Below, one piece after another: positions 24,383 to 35,066 of a stretch of DNA of 64,000 nt; position 1 is the stretch's first letter, and every line of letters starts with the position of its first letter. Location: positions 277,791 through 341,790 of the forward strand of contig JACPPA010000016.1 of assembly GCA_016191285.1 (NCBI GenBank). Reading direction: 5' to 3'. Source of the stretch: Gammaproteobacteria bacterium (lineage in GTDB: Bacteria; Pseudomonadota; Gammaproteobacteria; Ga0077536). The notes beneath the pieces are model-generated. The model searched no databases and had not been told where the DNA came from. It saw only the letters and a program-made list of their open reading frames with translations. Position numbers and translations under genes: made by a program.

Positions 24383-25594
24383 TTAAACAATTCCTGCGGC
24401 TTTCAACTCAGCAAGCTCGCCCGCGCTCATGCCGAGCAAATCTTGATAGACCTCCGCATTGTGCGCGCCTAACATCGCGCCCGGCCAGTCGGTGCGGCCG
24501 GGCGTATCGGCCAAGCGCGGAATAATCGCCGGAATTTTTAGGGTTTCGCCGTCGACGATAACTTCTTCGAATAAACCGCGCGCCTGGTACTGCGGATCCG
24601 CCACCATGTCGGCCACGCTGTAGATGGGACCCGCGGCGACCCCCGCCGCTTCGAGTTTGGCGAGGACTTCGGTCGCGGTCATCGCGCCGGTCCAGCGTCC
24701 AATCAAACCGTCAAGTTCGGTTTGGTGTTCCACACGATTGCTGTTCTCTTTGTAGCGCGGGTCCTGCGCCATGCCCGCGTCGCCCATCAGTTCACACAGC
24801 CGCTGAAACATGGAGTTGGTATTGGCGCCGATGATAATCGTCTTGCCGTCCTTGGTCGGATAGATATTCGACGGCACGATCCCGGTCAGCGTGGAGCCGG
24901 AAGCTTCGCGGATGACTCCAGCGCCGTCGTATTCCGGAACGACGCCTTCCATCATGTTGTAAATCGATTCAAAGATCGCGACGTCGACGACTTGTCCCGC
25001 GCCGTGCGTGACGCGGCCGCGCGCGATGTAGGCCAGCAGGATCCCGAACGCGGCATGCACACCGGCCAAGGTATCGCCGATACTTAAATTGGGGCGCACC
25101 GATGGCTGCCCCGGAAAGCCGTTGACGTAACGAAATCCACCGAAGCCTTCACACACCGACGCAAAGCCCGGGCGCGGCGCGTAAGGTCCGGTTTGGCCGT
25201 AGCCTGAGACTCGCGAATAGATCAGGGCCGGATTGGAGTGCTTAAATTCCGCGGGACCCAAGTCCCATTTTTCCAGCGTGCCGGGCCGGAAATTTTCGAT
25301 CAGCACATCCGATCGATTGACCAGCGCGCGCAGGATGTCGCGCCCGCGCGGTTGACGCAGATCGAGCGTCACGCACTTTTTGTTGCGCGCAATGCTGTAC
25401 CACCACAATGAGGTCTCGTTCTTCACGATGCGCCAGCGTCGAATCGGATCGCCGCCCTCTGGCGGCTCGACCTTGATCACTTCGGCGCCGTAGTACCCGA
25501 GAATAGTGGCGGCAAATGGGCCGGCTAACAATTGACCGACCTCAATGACGCGCAGGCCCTCAAGTGGGCGTGGCGGACGCGCCGTAGCTTCCAT
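24383..25594 (-). CDS. CaiB/BaiF family (family III) CoA transferase
   Basis: A 403-residue class III CoA transferase, which moves coenzyme A between carboxylic acids. Diagnostic stretches are PLEGLRVIEVGQLLAGPFAATILGYYGAEVIKVEPPEGGDPIR, DLRQPRGRDIL, VLIENFRPGTLEKWDLGP, and the SRVSGYGQTGPYA loop. The catalytic aspartate would be that of SIGDTLAGVHAAFGIL. The ATG at 25594, preceded by GGAGATCC, is preferred to an upstream in-frame ATG. The substrate is not predictable; no beta-oxidation genes adjoin it. The VanZ-like gene is immediately upstream. Confidence 0.9.
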   Translation of the reverse strand: MEATARPPRPLEGLRVIEVGQLLAGPFAATILGYYGAEVIKVEPPEGGDPIRRWRIVKNETSLWWYSIARNKKCVTLDLRQPRGRDILRALVNRSDVLIENFRPGTLEKWDLGPAEFKHSNPALIYSRVSGYGQTGPYAPRPGFASVCEGFGGFRYVNGFPGQPSVRPNLSIGDTLAGVHAAFGILLAYIARGRVTHGAGQVVDVAIFESIYNMMEGVVPEYDGAGVIREASGSTLTGIVPSNIYPTKDGKTIIIGANTNSMFQRLCELMGDAGMAQDPRYKENSNRVEHQTELDGLIGRWTGAMTATEVLAKLEAAGVAAGPIYSVADMVADPQYQARGLFEEVIVDGETLKIPAIIPRLADTPGRTDWPGAMLGAHNAEVYQDLLGMSAGELAELKAAGIV

Positions 25595-25617
25595 GACGGG
25601 GGATCTCCGAGAATGAA

Positions 25618-26004
25618 CTAGTAGGGCCGGTATTCTGCGTGGCGAAAGGGCGGGAATCCAGTCGGCGTTTTGGTCGCGGCAAAAATTCCGAGCAGAATGC
25701 CGCACACATCCGCGAGTTCATCGGCCAGCGACGCCGTACGATCCGGGGTCAAGGATTGCAAGCCTTCGATCACCAAGCCTAAGACCGCAAACCCGATCGC
25801 AATGGTTAGCCATTGGTGACGTCGATAGCCGACCGCGAACCACCACATCAACGAGGCATAGGCGAACGCGTGATAGAGCTTATCGCTGTTATCGAAGCCG
25901 GCGAGCATCAAAGCGGGTGACGGAATCAACGAAAGGATAATCAAGCACACGACTCCAAGCCACCCAATGCGCTGCCAGCCGTGGCGGGTTATCCAATCTT
26001 GCAT
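25618..26004 (-). CDS. VanZ-like membrane protein
   Basis: A 128-residue membrane protein of the VanZ-like superfamily. It shows about four hydrophobic segments, with the motif SDKLYHAFAYASLMWWFAVGYRR after the first span and IEGLQSLTPDRTASLADELADVCGILLGI near the end, both typical of the family. VanZ proteins have been linked to glycopeptide resistance, but most homologues have no known role. The start at 26004 is chosen because an upstream in-frame start would add a hydrophilic extension reaching into the REP sequence. Confidence 0.78.
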   Translation of the reverse strand: MQDWITRHGWQRIGWLGVVCLIILSLIPSPALMLAGFDNSDKLYHAFAYASLMWWFAVGYRRHQWLTIAIGFAVLGLVIEGLQSLTPDRTASLADELADVCGILLGIFAATKTPTGFPPFRHAEYRPY

Positions 26005-26082
26005 CGTCGGAGAATAGCAGACGGCCGCTACAAAAAAGGCCCGCGCCTTCGGTACGGATGTTCCCGCCGATGCGGAGCGATT

Positions 26083-26191
26083 TGTGGGAGCGGCTTTAGC
26101 TGCTGAATGTTTATTGAGGTCCATTCGCGGCTAAAGCCGTTCCCACCGGACTAGGGCATCGATTTATGCACGTTTATTGTGGGACAGCGCC
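26083..26191. repeat. REP doublet with one outer arm
   Basis: GTGGGAGCGGCTTTAGCTGCTGAAT faces ATTCGCGGCTAAAGCCGTTCCCAC (26084-26146). The right flank, CATCGATTTATGCACGTTTATTGTGGGACAG (26158-26188), matches the outer arm of the copies at 38272 and 58238. No left outer arm is visible. Confidence 0.75.
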
Positions 26192-26207
26192 CTAGGAATG
26201 GAATGGC

Positions 26208-26627
26208 TTAATTGGCTGTGGTGCGCTCAACGATGTAGCGGAATAAATCCGATTCCGAAAGGATACCGCGCAACTCACCGTCCTGATCGACCACCGGCAG
26301 TCCACTCACTTTGAGCTGCAACATAGTCTTAGCGGCCAGGCCGACGGTGGCGGTCTCGGGAATGGTGATCGGGTTCGGGGTCATGATCGTCCCGACGGTC
26401 GGTGCGGTCACGAATTCGGCGCGATCCGCCGATGCAGTGGCTTTCGCCGCGCGCACGTCGCCTTGGCTCAAGATCCCCGCCAAGTCATCACCTTCGATAA
26501 CGGCGAGTCGTCGGATGCCGCGATTTTGCATGATGAGATCGGCTTCATCGATCGAGGCGGACGGGGGTACGGAAATGATGTTCGCCGTCATCCAATCGCG
26601 GACTAATTCGTTCACTGCGGCCTCCAT
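26208..26627 (-). CDS. CBS-domain pair protein
   Basis: A 139-residue protein made of two CBS domains (about residues 8-65 and 78-137), which together form a Bateman module that binds adenosyl ligands. Visible marks are VRDWMTANIISVPPSASIDEADLIMQNRGIRRLAVIEGDDLAGILSQGDV and VGTIMTPNPITIPETATVGLAAKTMLQLKVSGLPVVDQDGELRGILSESDL. The start at 26627 is the methionine just before the first domain. It is a stand-alone module without an attached enzyme, so its role is probably regulatory. Confidence 0.88.
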   Translation of the reverse strand: MEAAVNELVRDWMTANIISVPPSASIDEADLIMQNRGIRRLAVIEGDDLAGILSQGDVRAAKATASADRAEFVTAPTVGTIMTPNPITIPETATVGLAAKTMLQLKVSGLPVVDQDGELRGILSESDLFRYIVERTTAN

Positions 26628-26697
26628 TCGGTGTTCGGGATCTTGATTAGCGGCGCCACGCGCCGAAGATTTAAGCCGCGTTGCCGCTACACTGCGC

Positions 26698-27822
26698 ATG
26701 CGAATGATCTCTGACGCGCGATTCCTCGATTTCCCCGGATGGCGGGTGTTGTGTGCCGTGGTCGTGGTGTTTTGTGGCCTGGCCGAAGAAGGCATGGCGG
26801 CCGATTTTGCCGCTGGCGTCGCGGCTTACAAGCGCGCTGATTATGCGGGCGCGCTGGCGGTGTTTAGTGACAGCGCGGGTCGCGGCGACGCGCGCGCGCA
26901 GTTCGCGCTGGGACTCATGGTCCAGAATGGCGAAGGCGTCGCGGCCAATCCAGCGCTGGCGCTCAAATGGTTCGGACAAAGTGGCGAGCAAGGCTACGCC
27001 AAGGCCCAATATCAACTGGGTTTGATCTATTTAAAAGGCCAGGGCGTGACGCGCGACGACAACCTCGCGCGGGAGTGGTTCGCGCGCGCCGCTGAAGGCG
27101 GCGATACCGATGCCGTCGCGCGTTACCGGCAATTCGCCGAAGACGGCGACATCGAAGCCCAATACAACGTGGCGCTGATGTATTTGCGCGGCAGTGGCAT
27201 CGCGCGCGATCCGAAAGCCGCGGCCGGCTGGTTGCAACGCGCGTCAAGCCGCGGCCACCTCGGCGCCACGTTCGCTTATGCGCGACTGTTCGAATCCGGG
27301 CGTGGGGTTGCGCGTTCCTATGTCGAGGCCGCCAACTGGTACGACCGGGCGGCCGGTCAGGGCGACGCGCGTGCCGCCTACAATTTGGCGCGGCTTTATC
27401 GCACCGGGCAGGGCGTGCCCCAGGATCAGACCAAAGCGGAGGCGCTATACGTGCGCGCGGCGGATGCCGGCTATACCCCGGCGGCACTGACGTTGGCGCT
27501 GCTGTTCGAACGCGGCGAAGCGTGGCCGAAAGATCTCGCGCGCGCCGTGCAGTGGTATACGCGCGCGGCGGAACACGGCAATACCGATGCCGAAATCAAT
27601 CTCGGCTATCTCTACGCCGAAGGCCAGGGTGTAGAACAAGATCTGGAGTCGGCCTATGCGTGGTTTTACACCGCGCAACAGCTCAATCATCCGCGGGCGC
27701 CCGCTAATCTCGCGTTGGTCACCGCCCAGCTCGACGCTACTGGCATCGCCGCGGCGCAAGCCCTGGGCTTACAGTATCTTGAAGGCGTACAAACCAAGTT
27801 GAACGTTCAGTCCTCACATTGA
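26698..27822 (+). CDS. Secreted Sel1-repeat (TPR-like) protein
   Basis: A 374-residue protein with an N-terminal signal peptide (about residues 1-35, ending GMAADF) and about eight Sel1-like repeats of 36 residues. Each has the pattern A(Q/Y)xxLGxxYxxGxGVxxDxxxAxxWFxxAAExG, for example [33 protein letters not shown]. Sel1 repeats form alpha-solenoids used for protein-protein contacts in the periplasm. The partner is unknown. Its 3' end overlaps the end of the convergent ubiA gene by nine bases. Confidence 0.87.
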   Translation: MRMISDARFLDFPGWRVLCAVVVVFCGLAEEGMAADFAAGVAAYKRADYAGALAVFSDSAGRGDARAQFALGLMVQNGEGVAANPALALKWFGQSGEQGYAKAQYQLGLIYLKGQGVTRDDNLAREWFARAAEGGDTDAVARYRQFAEDGDIEAQYNVALMYLRGSGIARDPKAAAGWLQRASSRGHLGATFAYARLFESGRGVARSYVEAANWYDRAAGQGDARAAYNLARLYRTGQGVPQDQTKAEALYVRAADAGYTPAALTLALLFERGEAWPKDLARAVQWYTRAAEHGNTDAEINLGYLYAEGQGVEQDLESAYAWFYTAQQLNHPRAPANLALVTAQLDATGIAAAQALGLQYLEGVQTKLNVQSSH

Positions 27823-28710
27823 GGGCGGATAACGCCAATAGCTGACAACAATCCCGACAAAGATTGCGAGCCCAACCCAGTTATTGTTCATAAACGCGGC
27901 GAAGCAGCGCGCCGGTTCGCGGCGATAAATTAACATTTGCTGATAGCCAAACAGCGCGCTGGCAACGGCCAGGCTTAGGTAGAACGGACTCGCCATCTCG
28001 GATTGGCGGCCAATTAATATCAAATCGAGAATAAACAGTCCTTGCAGCGCGCCGATGATGACGCGATCAGCATCCTCAAACAGAATGGCGGTGGATTTAA
28101 TGCCGATTTTTAAATCGTCGGCCCGATCGACCATCGCATATTCGGTGTCATAAACGAGCACCCACAGAATCACCGCCGTTAGCATCAACCACGCGAGTGG
28201 CGGCACGCCTCCCGTCACTGCCGCGAACGCCATCGGCACCGCCCAGCCAAACGCCGCACCCAAATAAACCTGCGGTAAGTACGTGTAGCGTTTCATGAAC
28301 GGGTAGATGACGGCCAAGGCCACCGCCGCGAATGACAAATAGAGCGTCGCGCGATTGAGCGTGAGGACGAGCAGTCCCGACGCGGCAATCAGCGCCGTGA
28401 ACAGGCGCGCCGCTTCCCGCTCCGAGACGACTCCCGTCGCCAACGGGCGTTTAGCCGTGCGCGCCACGCGACCATCGAACTCACGATCGGCGAAATCATT
28501 GATTACGCACCCCGCCGAGCGCATCAGCACCGTGCCGAGCAAAAACGCCCCGAGTACATACGGATCCGGTACGCCGTGCGCCGCAATCCATAACGCCCAC
28601 AGCGCTGGCCATAACAGCAACAACACGCCGATCGGTCGATGCAGCCGCATCAGTTCGGCATACGCCCGCGCGCGTTCGCCCAAATGCCAGCGCGGGCGAG
28701 CGTAATTCAT
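27814..28710 (-). CDS. ubiA: 4-hydroxybenzoate polyprenyltransferase
   Basis: A 298-residue inner-membrane prenyltransferase that attaches a polyprenyl chain to 4-hydroxybenzoate in ubiquinone synthesis. About eight spans are present. The two aspartate-rich motifs that bind magnesium-diphosphate are visible as [12 protein letters not shown] and [20 protein letters not shown]. [24 protein letters not shown] at the N-terminus matches the family. Its start overlaps the recG stop by four bases, so it is probably translated from the same transcript. Confidence 0.93.
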   Translation of the reverse strand: MNYARPRWHLGERARAYAELMRLHRPIGVLLLLWPALWALWIAAHGVPDPYVLGAFLLGTVLMRSAGCVINDFADREFDGRVARTAKRPLATGVVSEREAARLFTALIAASGLLVLTLNRATLYLSFAAVALAVIYPFMKRYTYLPQVYLGAAFGWAVPMAFAAVTGGVPPLAWLMLTAVILWVLVYDTEYAMVDRADDLKIGIKSTAILFEDADRVIIGALQGLFILDLILIGRQSEMASPFYLSLAVASALFGYQQMLIYRREPARCFAAFMNNNWVGLAIFVGIVVSYWRYPPSM

Positions 28711-30812
28711 ACCTTGGCGTAGTCCACGCGGTCGACCAACCAGCGCCGAATCAACCGATCCGCCAAGTTCGGCGCGCTAGACAACACGCGATCGGCGAGC
28801 TCGCGAACCATCGGCAACAGGCCACGATCGCGGCTTAAATCCGCGATTTTGAACTCCGCCATTCCGGTTTGACGCGTGCCGAGCACTTCGCCGGGGCCGC
28901 GGAGTGTCAGATCGCGCTCGGCGATTTCGAAGCCATCGTTGGTTTCGCGCATGGTCTGCAGGCGATGGCGCGCGGTGTCGCTGAGTGGCCCTTTGTAGAG
29001 CAGGACGCAGGCGGATTGCGCGTTACCGCGCCCGACTCGGCCGCGCAGTTGATGCAGCTGCGATAAGCCCAGTCGTTCGGCGTTTTCGATGATCATTAAA
29101 CTGGCATTGGCGACATCGACGCCAACCTCGATCACGGTGGTCGCCACTAGCAGGTCGATCGCGCCGTGGATGAAGGCCTGCATCACGTCGAGCTTGGCGG
29201 CTTCTTTCAAGCGACCATGAATGAGCCCGACGCGTAACGGGGTGAGCGCGGTCTTGAGTTCGGCCGCGGTGTCGGTCGCGGCTTGCGAGTCGAGTACGTC
29301 GGATTCGTCGATTAAGGGGCAGACCCAGTAAGTCTGGCGGCCCTGGGCGCTCGCATCGCGCACCCGCGCGATCACTTCATCGCGGCGCGTCTCCGGGATC
29401 ACGGTGGTGGTGACCGGCCGCCGATTCGGCGGTAGTTGGTCTAGAATCGAAATATCGAGATCGGCGTAAGCCGTCATCGCCAAGGTGCGTGGGATTGGCG
29501 TCGCGGTCATGATCAATTGGTGCGGGCGAAAATTTCCTTGCGCGCCTTTCTCCAACAGCGCCAAGCGTTGATCAACGCCGAAGCGGTGCTGCTCATCCAC
29601 GATGACGAGTCCGAGCCGCGCGAATTCCACCGCCGATTGAAACAGCGCATGCGTGCCGACCACCAAGCGCGGTGCCGGTTCCTTGAGCAGGTTTTGATGT
29701 TGGCGCTTGAGGCCGCCACGCAGCCGGCCCGTTAGCGGTAAAACGTCGATCGCGCTCGGCGTGAACCAACGCTTCAACGTGCGCGTATGTTGCTCGGCCA
29801 AGAGTTCGGTCGGCGCCATCAGCGCGACTTGATAGCCTGACGTGAGCGCGCGAGTCGCCGCCATGGCCGCCACGGCAGTCTTGCCGGCGCCCACATCGCC
29901 TTGCAATAACCGCAGCATCGGCACTGCGCGCGACAGGTCGCGATCGATCTCGCCGATCACGCGCGCTTGCGCCTTGGTTAGTTTAAAACCGAAGGCCTCT
30001 TGTACCTGCCGCCGCAAGTCCGGCGCACTCGCGAACCGCGGTGCGCTAAGCCGCTTAGTCCGTTGCCGCAAGCGGCGCAAACTCAGTTGATGCGCGAGCA
30101 ACTCTTCGATCGCGAGACGTTGCTGCGCCGGATGCGAGCCCTGCCATAATTCATCGAGCGGGGCGCCGGGCGGTGGCCGGTGCACGAATACCAAAGCGCG
30201 AGTCAAGGTGGGCAGCCGAACATCGCGCTTTAGCAGTTCACGCAACAATCCGTCTAATTGATCGGAATCGCCAGTGTCGTTGACCAATACCTCGAGTGCG
30301 AGTGTCGTCAATTTACGCAATAACGCTTGATGCAACCCGTCGGTGCTGGGATAGATCGGCGTCAGGCGGGCGTCGAGCGCGGCAGTTGATGATTCGTCGA
30401 GCACACGGCATTCGGGGTGAATCAATTCCAGCGAATGCGGGCCGCGCCGTACCTCGCCGAAACAGCGCACGGTGCGACCCACCACGAAACGCAGCTGCTG
30501 TTCCCGATTGAAATAGAAGAAGCGTAGGACCGCGACGCCAGTCGAATCGGCGACGCTCACCACCAATGAACGCCGCCGCCCAAATTGCACTTGGCTGTGT
30601 TCGACGGCGCCCTCGATCACGACCTCGAGCTTGGGCCGCAAGGCGCCAATGGGTGTTACGCGAGTTCGATCCTGATAGCGCAGCGGCAGGTGATAAACCA
30701 GATCGCGAATCACCGTGATGCCGAGCCGCGCGAGGCGTTCGGCGATCCGTGGACCCACGCCAGCGAGCGTGGTGACGGGCTCGTCGAGGGTGCGTTTACC
30801 GAGTACTGCCAC
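28707..30812 (-). CDS. recG: ATP-dependent DNA helicase RecG
   Basis: A 701-residue branched-DNA helicase that regresses stalled forks and processes Holliday junctions. The N-terminal wedge/OB domain ([37 protein letters not shown]) is followed by the helicase core with [14 protein letters not shown] (Walker A), VDEQHRFGV (DExH), [15 protein letters not shown] (motif III) and QLRGRVGRG (motif VI). The C-terminal [21 protein letters not shown] is family-specific. Its first base overlaps the last base of ridA. Length agrees with E. coli RecG (693). Confidence 0.96.
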   Translation of the reverse strand: MAVLGKRTLDEPVTTLAGVGPRIAERLARLGITVIRDLVYHLPLRYQDRTRVTPIGALRPKLEVVIEGAVEHSQVQFGRRRSLVVSVADSTGVAVLRFFYFNREQQLRFVVGRTVRCFGEVRRGPHSLELIHPECRVLDESSTAALDARLTPIYPSTDGLHQALLRKLTTLALEVLVNDTGDSDQLDGLLRELLKRDVRLPTLTRALVFVHRPPPGAPLDELWQGSHPAQQRLAIEELLAHQLSLRRLRQRTKRLSAPRFASAPDLRRQVQEAFGFKLTKAQARVIGEIDRDLSRAVPMLRLLQGDVGAGKTAVAAMAATRALTSGYQVALMAPTELLAEQHTRTLKRWFTPSAIDVLPLTGRLRGGLKRQHQNLLKEPAPRLVVGTHALFQSAVEFARLGLVIVDEQHRFGVDQRLALLEKGAQGNFRPHQLIMTATPIPRTLAMTAYADLDISILDQLPPNRRPVTTTVIPETRRDEVIARVRDASAQGRQTYWVCPLIDESDVLDSQAATDTAAELKTALTPLRVGLIHGRLKEAAKLDVMQAFIHGAIDLLVATTVIEVGVDVANASLMIIENAERLGLSQLHQLRGRVGRGNAQSACVLLYKGPLSDTARHRLQTMRETNDGFEIAERDLTLRGPGEVLGTRQTGMAEFKIADLSRDRGLLPMVRELADRVLSSAPNLADRLIRRWLVDRVDYAKV

Positions 30813-31192
30813 TAGTGGACAAGGATCGCATCGATCTCAACTAAGGCGCCTTTCGGCAAGGCAGAAATCTGCACGGTCGCGCGTGCCGGATACGGTGCGG
30901 TGAAATACTCCGCCATGAGTGCATTCACGGCTGGAAAATTCGCGAGATCGGTTAGATACACGGTGAGCTTGACGATGTCATTTAAGTTGCCACCGGCGGC
31001 GGTTGCCACGGCCTGCAGATTTTCGAACACCTGCCTGATCTGCGCGCGAATGTCGCCGCCGACGAGTTCCATGGTGGCCGGCGCCAGCGGGATTTGACCC
31101 GATAAGTAGACGGTTTGACCGACGCGCACTGCCTGTGAATAGGCGCCGATGGCGCGCGGCGCCGCTGGGGTATCGATGACGGATTTACTCAT
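30812..31192 (-). CDS. ridA: RidA family reactive intermediate/imine deaminase
   Basis: A 126-residue trimeric enamine/imine deaminase that removes 2-aminoacrylate released by PLP enzymes. The ATG at 31192 gives the normal N-terminus [35 protein letters not shown]. The conserved [20 protein letters not shown] and [22 protein letters not shown] strands, including the substrate-binding arginine, are present. It sits between spoT and recG, an arrangement known from other gammaproteobacteria. A single REP unit separates it from spoT. Confidence 0.93.
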   Translation of the reverse strand: MSKSVIDTPAAPRAIGAYSQAVRVGQTVYLSGQIPLAPATMELVGGDIRAQIRQVFENLQAVATAAGGNLNDIVKLTVYLTDLANFPAVNALMAEYFTAPYPARATVQISALPKGALVEIDAILVH

Positions 31193-31214
31193 ACATAAAG
31201 TCGGCAATTAGGTT

Positions 31215-31240
31215 TTGTGGGAGCCGCGTTAGCGGCGAAT
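31215..31240. repeat. Single REP unit
   Basis: TGTGGGAGCCGCGTTAGCGGCGAAT, one palindromic unit in the 75-bp gap between spoT and ridA, reading in the + direction. Confidence 0.7.
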
Positions 31241-31267
31241 TAAACAGCAAATCGTTACCGCCGCACG

Positions 31268-33430
31268 CTACGTTTTACGCCGCACCACGCGCACGACCGT
31301 CTGAATCAGCCGCAACGCCCGGATCACATCGGCTAAGTGTTTGCGATCGCGCACGCTGATCACGACGCGGATATTCGAATTCCGTGCATTGCGTTCGCTG
31401 ATTTCGACTTCTTCGATGTTCGCGTTGGCGTCCGCAATCGCCGAGGCTACCGTCGCGAGCACCCCGCGTCGATTGATCACATCGAGCGATAACTCCGCGC
31501 TGAAATCGCGCTCGACCGTCGCCGCCCACTGCACATCGACCCACTTGTCCGGCGCACTCCGATATTCGGCGACATTGGGGCACGAATGTTGATGCACGAC
31601 GATACCGCGGCCGGCGGACAGGAAACCGATAATGGAGTCGCCCGGGATTGGATAGCAGCACTTGGGAAAATTGACGACCATCCCTTCGGTTCCGCGGATC
31701 ACCAACGGCGGCGCTGCCGAGGTTACTTCGAGGTCGGCCTTGCGCCGACGCTTGGGGCCGGCGCCGAGGTCGGGTTGTTCGTGGCTGAGCGAGCGCGCGA
31801 CCAGTGGCGCTAGCCGGTTGCCCAGGCCGATTTCAGCGTATAGACGATCCAGGCCGTCGAGTTTAAAAGTTGTTAGCGCCGCTTCCACGTGCTGCGCGTC
31901 AAGACGCTCCACGCTCAGTCCCTGACTGCTGAGTTCGCGTTCCAACATGCGCTTGCCGAGCGCGCGGGCTTCATCGAGCTGGAGGTTTTTAAGGTAATGC
32001 CGAATGGTCGCGCGGGCTTTACCGCTGACGACGAAATTGAGCCACGACGGATTCGGACGCGCGCCCGGTGCGGTGACGATCTCGACGGTTTGCCCGGTTT
32101 CAAGCGGCGTTCTGAGCGGCGCCAGACGGCGATTGATGCGACACGCCACACAGCTGTTGCCGAGATCGGTGTGGATGGCGTACGCGAAATCGACCGCGGT
32201 AGCGCCGCGCGGCATGGTCATGATTTCACCCTTCGGCGTGAACACATAGACCTCGTCCGGAAACAAATCGATTTTTACGGCTTCGAGAAATTCCTGCGAG
32301 TTACCCGCCTGCTGCTGCATTTCGAGAATGCCGCGCAGCCATTCGCGCGCGCGCTTCTGCGCGCTCTTTGCCGCGCCATCGCCGCTCTTGTATAACCAAT
32401 GCGCCGCGATACCGGCTTCCGCGACCTGATCCATCTCGCTGGTGCGGATTTGGATTTCGATCGGCACGCCGAACGGTCCGAACAAGACCGTATGCAACGA
32501 CTGATAGCCATTGGCCTTGGGGATGGCGATGTAGTCTTTGAATTTTCCAGGAACGGGTTTATACAAACTATGTAGAACGCCGAGTGCGCGATAACAGGTA
32601 TCCACGGTATCGACGATCACGCGAAACGCGTAGACATCATGCACATCCGAGAATCCCAAATTTTTTTCGCGCATCTTGTTGTAGATGCTGTACAGATGTT
32701 TCTCGCGGCCGTGCACATTCGCGAGCAGGCGTTCCTGGCGCAGGTGGCGTTTAATGCGGTCTTTGATTTTATCGACGATTTCCTTGCGGTTGCCCCGAAT
32801 GCGGTGGATCTCTTTTTTGATAACGCGATAGCGCAGCGGATAGAGTGCGGCGAAACCGAGTTCTTCGAATTCGAGCCGAATGGTGTTGATGCCGAGGCGC
32901 TGCGCGATAGGGGCATAGATCTCAAGCGTCTCGCGCGCAATCCGCCGCCGTTTAGGCGCGGCGAGGGCGCTCAACGTGCGCATGTTGTGCAGACGATCGG
33001 CCAATTTGACCAGAATGACGCGAATATCCGCCGCCATCGCCATCAGCATGCGTTGAAAGTTGCGCGCCTGGGTTTCCGCGTGCGATTCAAATTCGATATG
33101 CGTGAGCTTCGATAGGCCATCAACAATCGCCGCCACTTCACCGCCAAACTCTAGCGCGATGCGATCCTTGCCGATCGGCGTGTCCTCGATTACATCGTGC
33201 AGCACGGCCGCGATTAGCGTTTCGTGGTCCATGTGCATGTCGGCGAGGATGCACGCCACGGCCAGCGGATGTTGGATGTAGGGCTCGCCCGATACGCGCA
33301 ATTGGCCAGCGTGAGCGGTGGCGCCGAATTCGTACGCGCGGCGCACGTCCGCGAGCTGTGCGGGGTTGAGATACGCCGCCGCGCGGTTGCAGAGATCGTC
33401 GAGTTGGGTTAATTCGGCAGCGGCGAGCAT
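31268..33430 (-). CDS. spoT: Bifunctional (p)ppGpp synthetase/hydrolase
   Basis: A 720-residue RelA/SpoT homologue that makes and degrades the stringent-response alarmone. The hydrolase domain has the HD pair at 78-79 in AAVLHDVIEDT and the HNMRTLSAL helix. The synthetase domain shows YAFRVIVDTVDTCYRALGVLHSLYKPVPGKFKDYIAIPKANGYQSLHTVLFG and the VAEAGIAAHWLYK motif. A TGS domain (MPRGATAVDFAYAIHTDLGN) and a C-terminal ACT domain follow. The location after gmk-rpoZ is that of SpoT rather than RelA. Length is normal (E. coli SpoT 702). Confidence 0.95.
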   Translation of the reverse strand: MLAAAELTQLDDLCNRAAAYLNPAQLADVRRAYEFGATAHAGQLRVSGEPYIQHPLAVACILADMHMDHETLIAAVLHDVIEDTPIGKDRIALEFGGEVAAIVDGLSKLTHIEFESHAETQARNFQRMLMAMAADIRVILVKLADRLHNMRTLSALAAPKRRRIARETLEIYAPIAQRLGINTIRLEFEELGFAALYPLRYRVIKKEIHRIRGNRKEIVDKIKDRIKRHLRQERLLANVHGREKHLYSIYNKMREKNLGFSDVHDVYAFRVIVDTVDTCYRALGVLHSLYKPVPGKFKDYIAIPKANGYQSLHTVLFGPFGVPIEIQIRTSEMDQVAEAGIAAHWLYKSGDGAAKSAQKRAREWLRGILEMQQQAGNSQEFLEAVKIDLFPDEVYVFTPKGEIMTMPRGATAVDFAYAIHTDLGNSCVACRINRRLAPLRTPLETGQTVEIVTAPGARPNPSWLNFVVSGKARATIRHYLKNLQLDEARALGKRMLERELSSQGLSVERLDAQHVEAALTTFKLDGLDRLYAEIGLGNRLAPLVARSLSHEQPDLGAGPKRRRKADLEVTSAAPPLVIRGTEGMVVNFPKCCYPIPGDSIIGFLSAGRGIVVHQHSCPNVAEYRSAPDKWVDVQWAATVERDFSAELSLDVINRRGVLATVASAIADANANIEEVEISERNARNSNIRVVISVRDRKHLADVIRALRLIQTVVRVVRRKT

Positions 33431-33520
33431 GCGGGCGGTTCAGGGTTTGGCCAACGCTGAACGATCGATACGATCAGCAATTCCTCGACAGCGCACGGGG
33501 GAATTGCACGGAGGAGCAGG

Positions 33521-33799
33521 TCAGGGATATTCGGGCGGCGTGGGTTCGGCGAGGAATTCGGCGGCGAGCTCGAATTCTTCTGCGGCTCGCTGTTTGGCCT
33601 CGATCTCGTCGAGTATTTGTTTGTTCATGAGGCCGGCGGCGATCTCGCGCAGCGCCACGACCGTGGGCTTATCGCCATCTTCGGGGACCAGCGGTGTGGC
33701 GCCGCGGGCGATTTGCCGCGCGCGGCGACTGGCGGCAACGACTAAATCGAAGCGATTATCGACGAACGGCAGACAGTCTTGGACAGTGATTCGGGCCAT
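33521..33799 (-). CDS. rpoZ: RNA polymerase omega subunit
   Basis: A 92-residue small subunit that helps assemble beta-prime into RNA polymerase. [32 protein letters not shown] is the family N-terminus, followed by [19 protein letters not shown] and an acidic C-terminal tail. The position between gmk and spoT is conserved in gammaproteobacteria. Confidence 0.96.
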   Translation of the reverse strand: MARITVQDCLPFVDNRFDLVVAASRRARQIARGATPLVPEDGDKPTVVALREIAAGLMNKQILDEIEAKQRAAEEFELAAEFLAEPTPPEYP

Positions 33800-33857
33800 G
33801 CTTGATTACTCTCGTCAAGTTCTTGATATGGATGCCGAAAGAATAACAGAGCGAGGT

Positions 33858-34493
33858 CTAGGACGCCACGAGCTCGTGAAGCACCGCAGCCTGCGCGACG
33901 ATCTGCGCACGCTGGCTTAGGCGCACCGCCCGCACAATCGCCCGCAGGTCATCGAGCGCCTGGGCAAAGACGTCGTTGACGATCAAATATTCATACTCCG
34001 CGTAATGCGACATTTCCGCGCGCGCCTCGTGCATCCGGCGTTCGATCGCCGGCGGCGGGTCTTCGCCGCGCAATTCGAGGCGCTTCTGCAATTCGCCGAT
34101 CGAGGGCGGGACAATAAAAATCGTGGTCGCCTGCGGATAAAGCGTGCGGATCCGCCGCGCCCCCTGCCAATCGATTTCGAGCACCACGTCGTGACCCGCG
34201 CGCAATGCGTGATCGACGACGCCGCGCGAGGTGCCGTACAAATTGCCAAATACTTGCGCGTGCTCGATGAATTCCGCGCGCGCGATCATGCCGTCGAAGG
34301 TCGCGTCATCGACGAAGAAATAATCCACCCCATCGCGCTCGCCGGGACGCACGTTTCGCGTGGTGTGCGAAACCGAGATGGTGATGAATTCAGTACTGCC
34401 CACCAGGGCTTGCACCAAGCTCGTTTTGCCGGCGCCAGACGGCGCCGAAATGACGAAGAGTTGAGCGCTGCGGTTGGCCACGACCGTCTCCAC
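33858..34493 (-). CDS. gmk: Guanylate kinase
   Basis: A 211-residue cytosolic kinase that phosphorylates GMP to GDP with ATP. The P-loop SAPSGAGKTSLVQAL is at residues 17-31. SHTTRNVRPGERDGVDYFFV carries the GMP-binding residues, and LEIDWQGARRI is the Walker B region. It is first of the gmk-rpoZ-spoT-ridA-recG-ubiA series. A short hairpin (TGCCGCTCGAAAGCGGCA, 34512-34529) lies in its 5' leader. The usual upstream neighbour yicC has been displaced by about 2.8 kb. Confidence 0.96.
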   Translation of the reverse strand: METVVANRSAQLFVISAPSGAGKTSLVQALVGSTEFITISVSHTTRNVRPGERDGVDYFFVDDATFDGMIARAEFIEHAQVFGNLYGTSRGVVDHALRAGHDVVLEIDWQGARRIRTLYPQATTIFIVPPSIGELQKRLELRGEDPPPAIERRMHEARAEMSHYAEYEYLIVNDVFAQALDDLRAIVRAVRLSQRAQIVAQAAVLHELVAS

Positions 34494-35066
34494 ATGAATT
34501 TAAATCTTAAGTGCCGCTCGAAAGCGGCATCGTTGTCTGAGCTATGGACATGGCTCGTCTTTCGTTGGTAAACGTTTTGGTACGCGAATAAAGCCCCTGA
34601 ATACGCAATCTGATGATCCCGCTATTCACTTAAGGTCTTTCGTCGCATTCGATTGCTCACGAATACTCTGAGACGAGTGAGTACCGAATGCTTCGGTCCA
34701 CTCGTTCTGGTATCAAGCGATTCGCCATATATTTGCTCCGAACTCGCGGTCTGGTGATATCGACTTTCCACAGTCGATCGGTGCGCAGTCCGGGGCATTA
34801 TCACTCAGGCGGACTGATAGTTTCTATGTGCGCTTCCGCTGTTCAAGGCCTTTATCGTTTCTACGTCGACGAGTCGCGTCCCGGATACACGCGACAGGTC
34901 ATACTAATTTGAGCCGCTTCCGGCAGAATTCAGGGCTCCTTAAAAGCACCAGTGTATGCACATTGTCGGCTTCGTCCCTTATATACTCCTGGTGGTCCCT
35001 TTTTGGATTACCTAGTTGGCTATAGTAAGGCGATGAATTTGCCACAGGCCCGATAAAGAATAACGC
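34494..35066. other. AT-richer gap upstream of gmk
   Basis: 573 bp with no convincing ORF. It contains the hairpin at 34512-34529 and then DNA of visibly lower GC than the flanking genes. No attachment site, insertion-sequence ends or tRNA could be recognised. It marks one side of an insert that separates gmk from yicC. Confidence 0.5.
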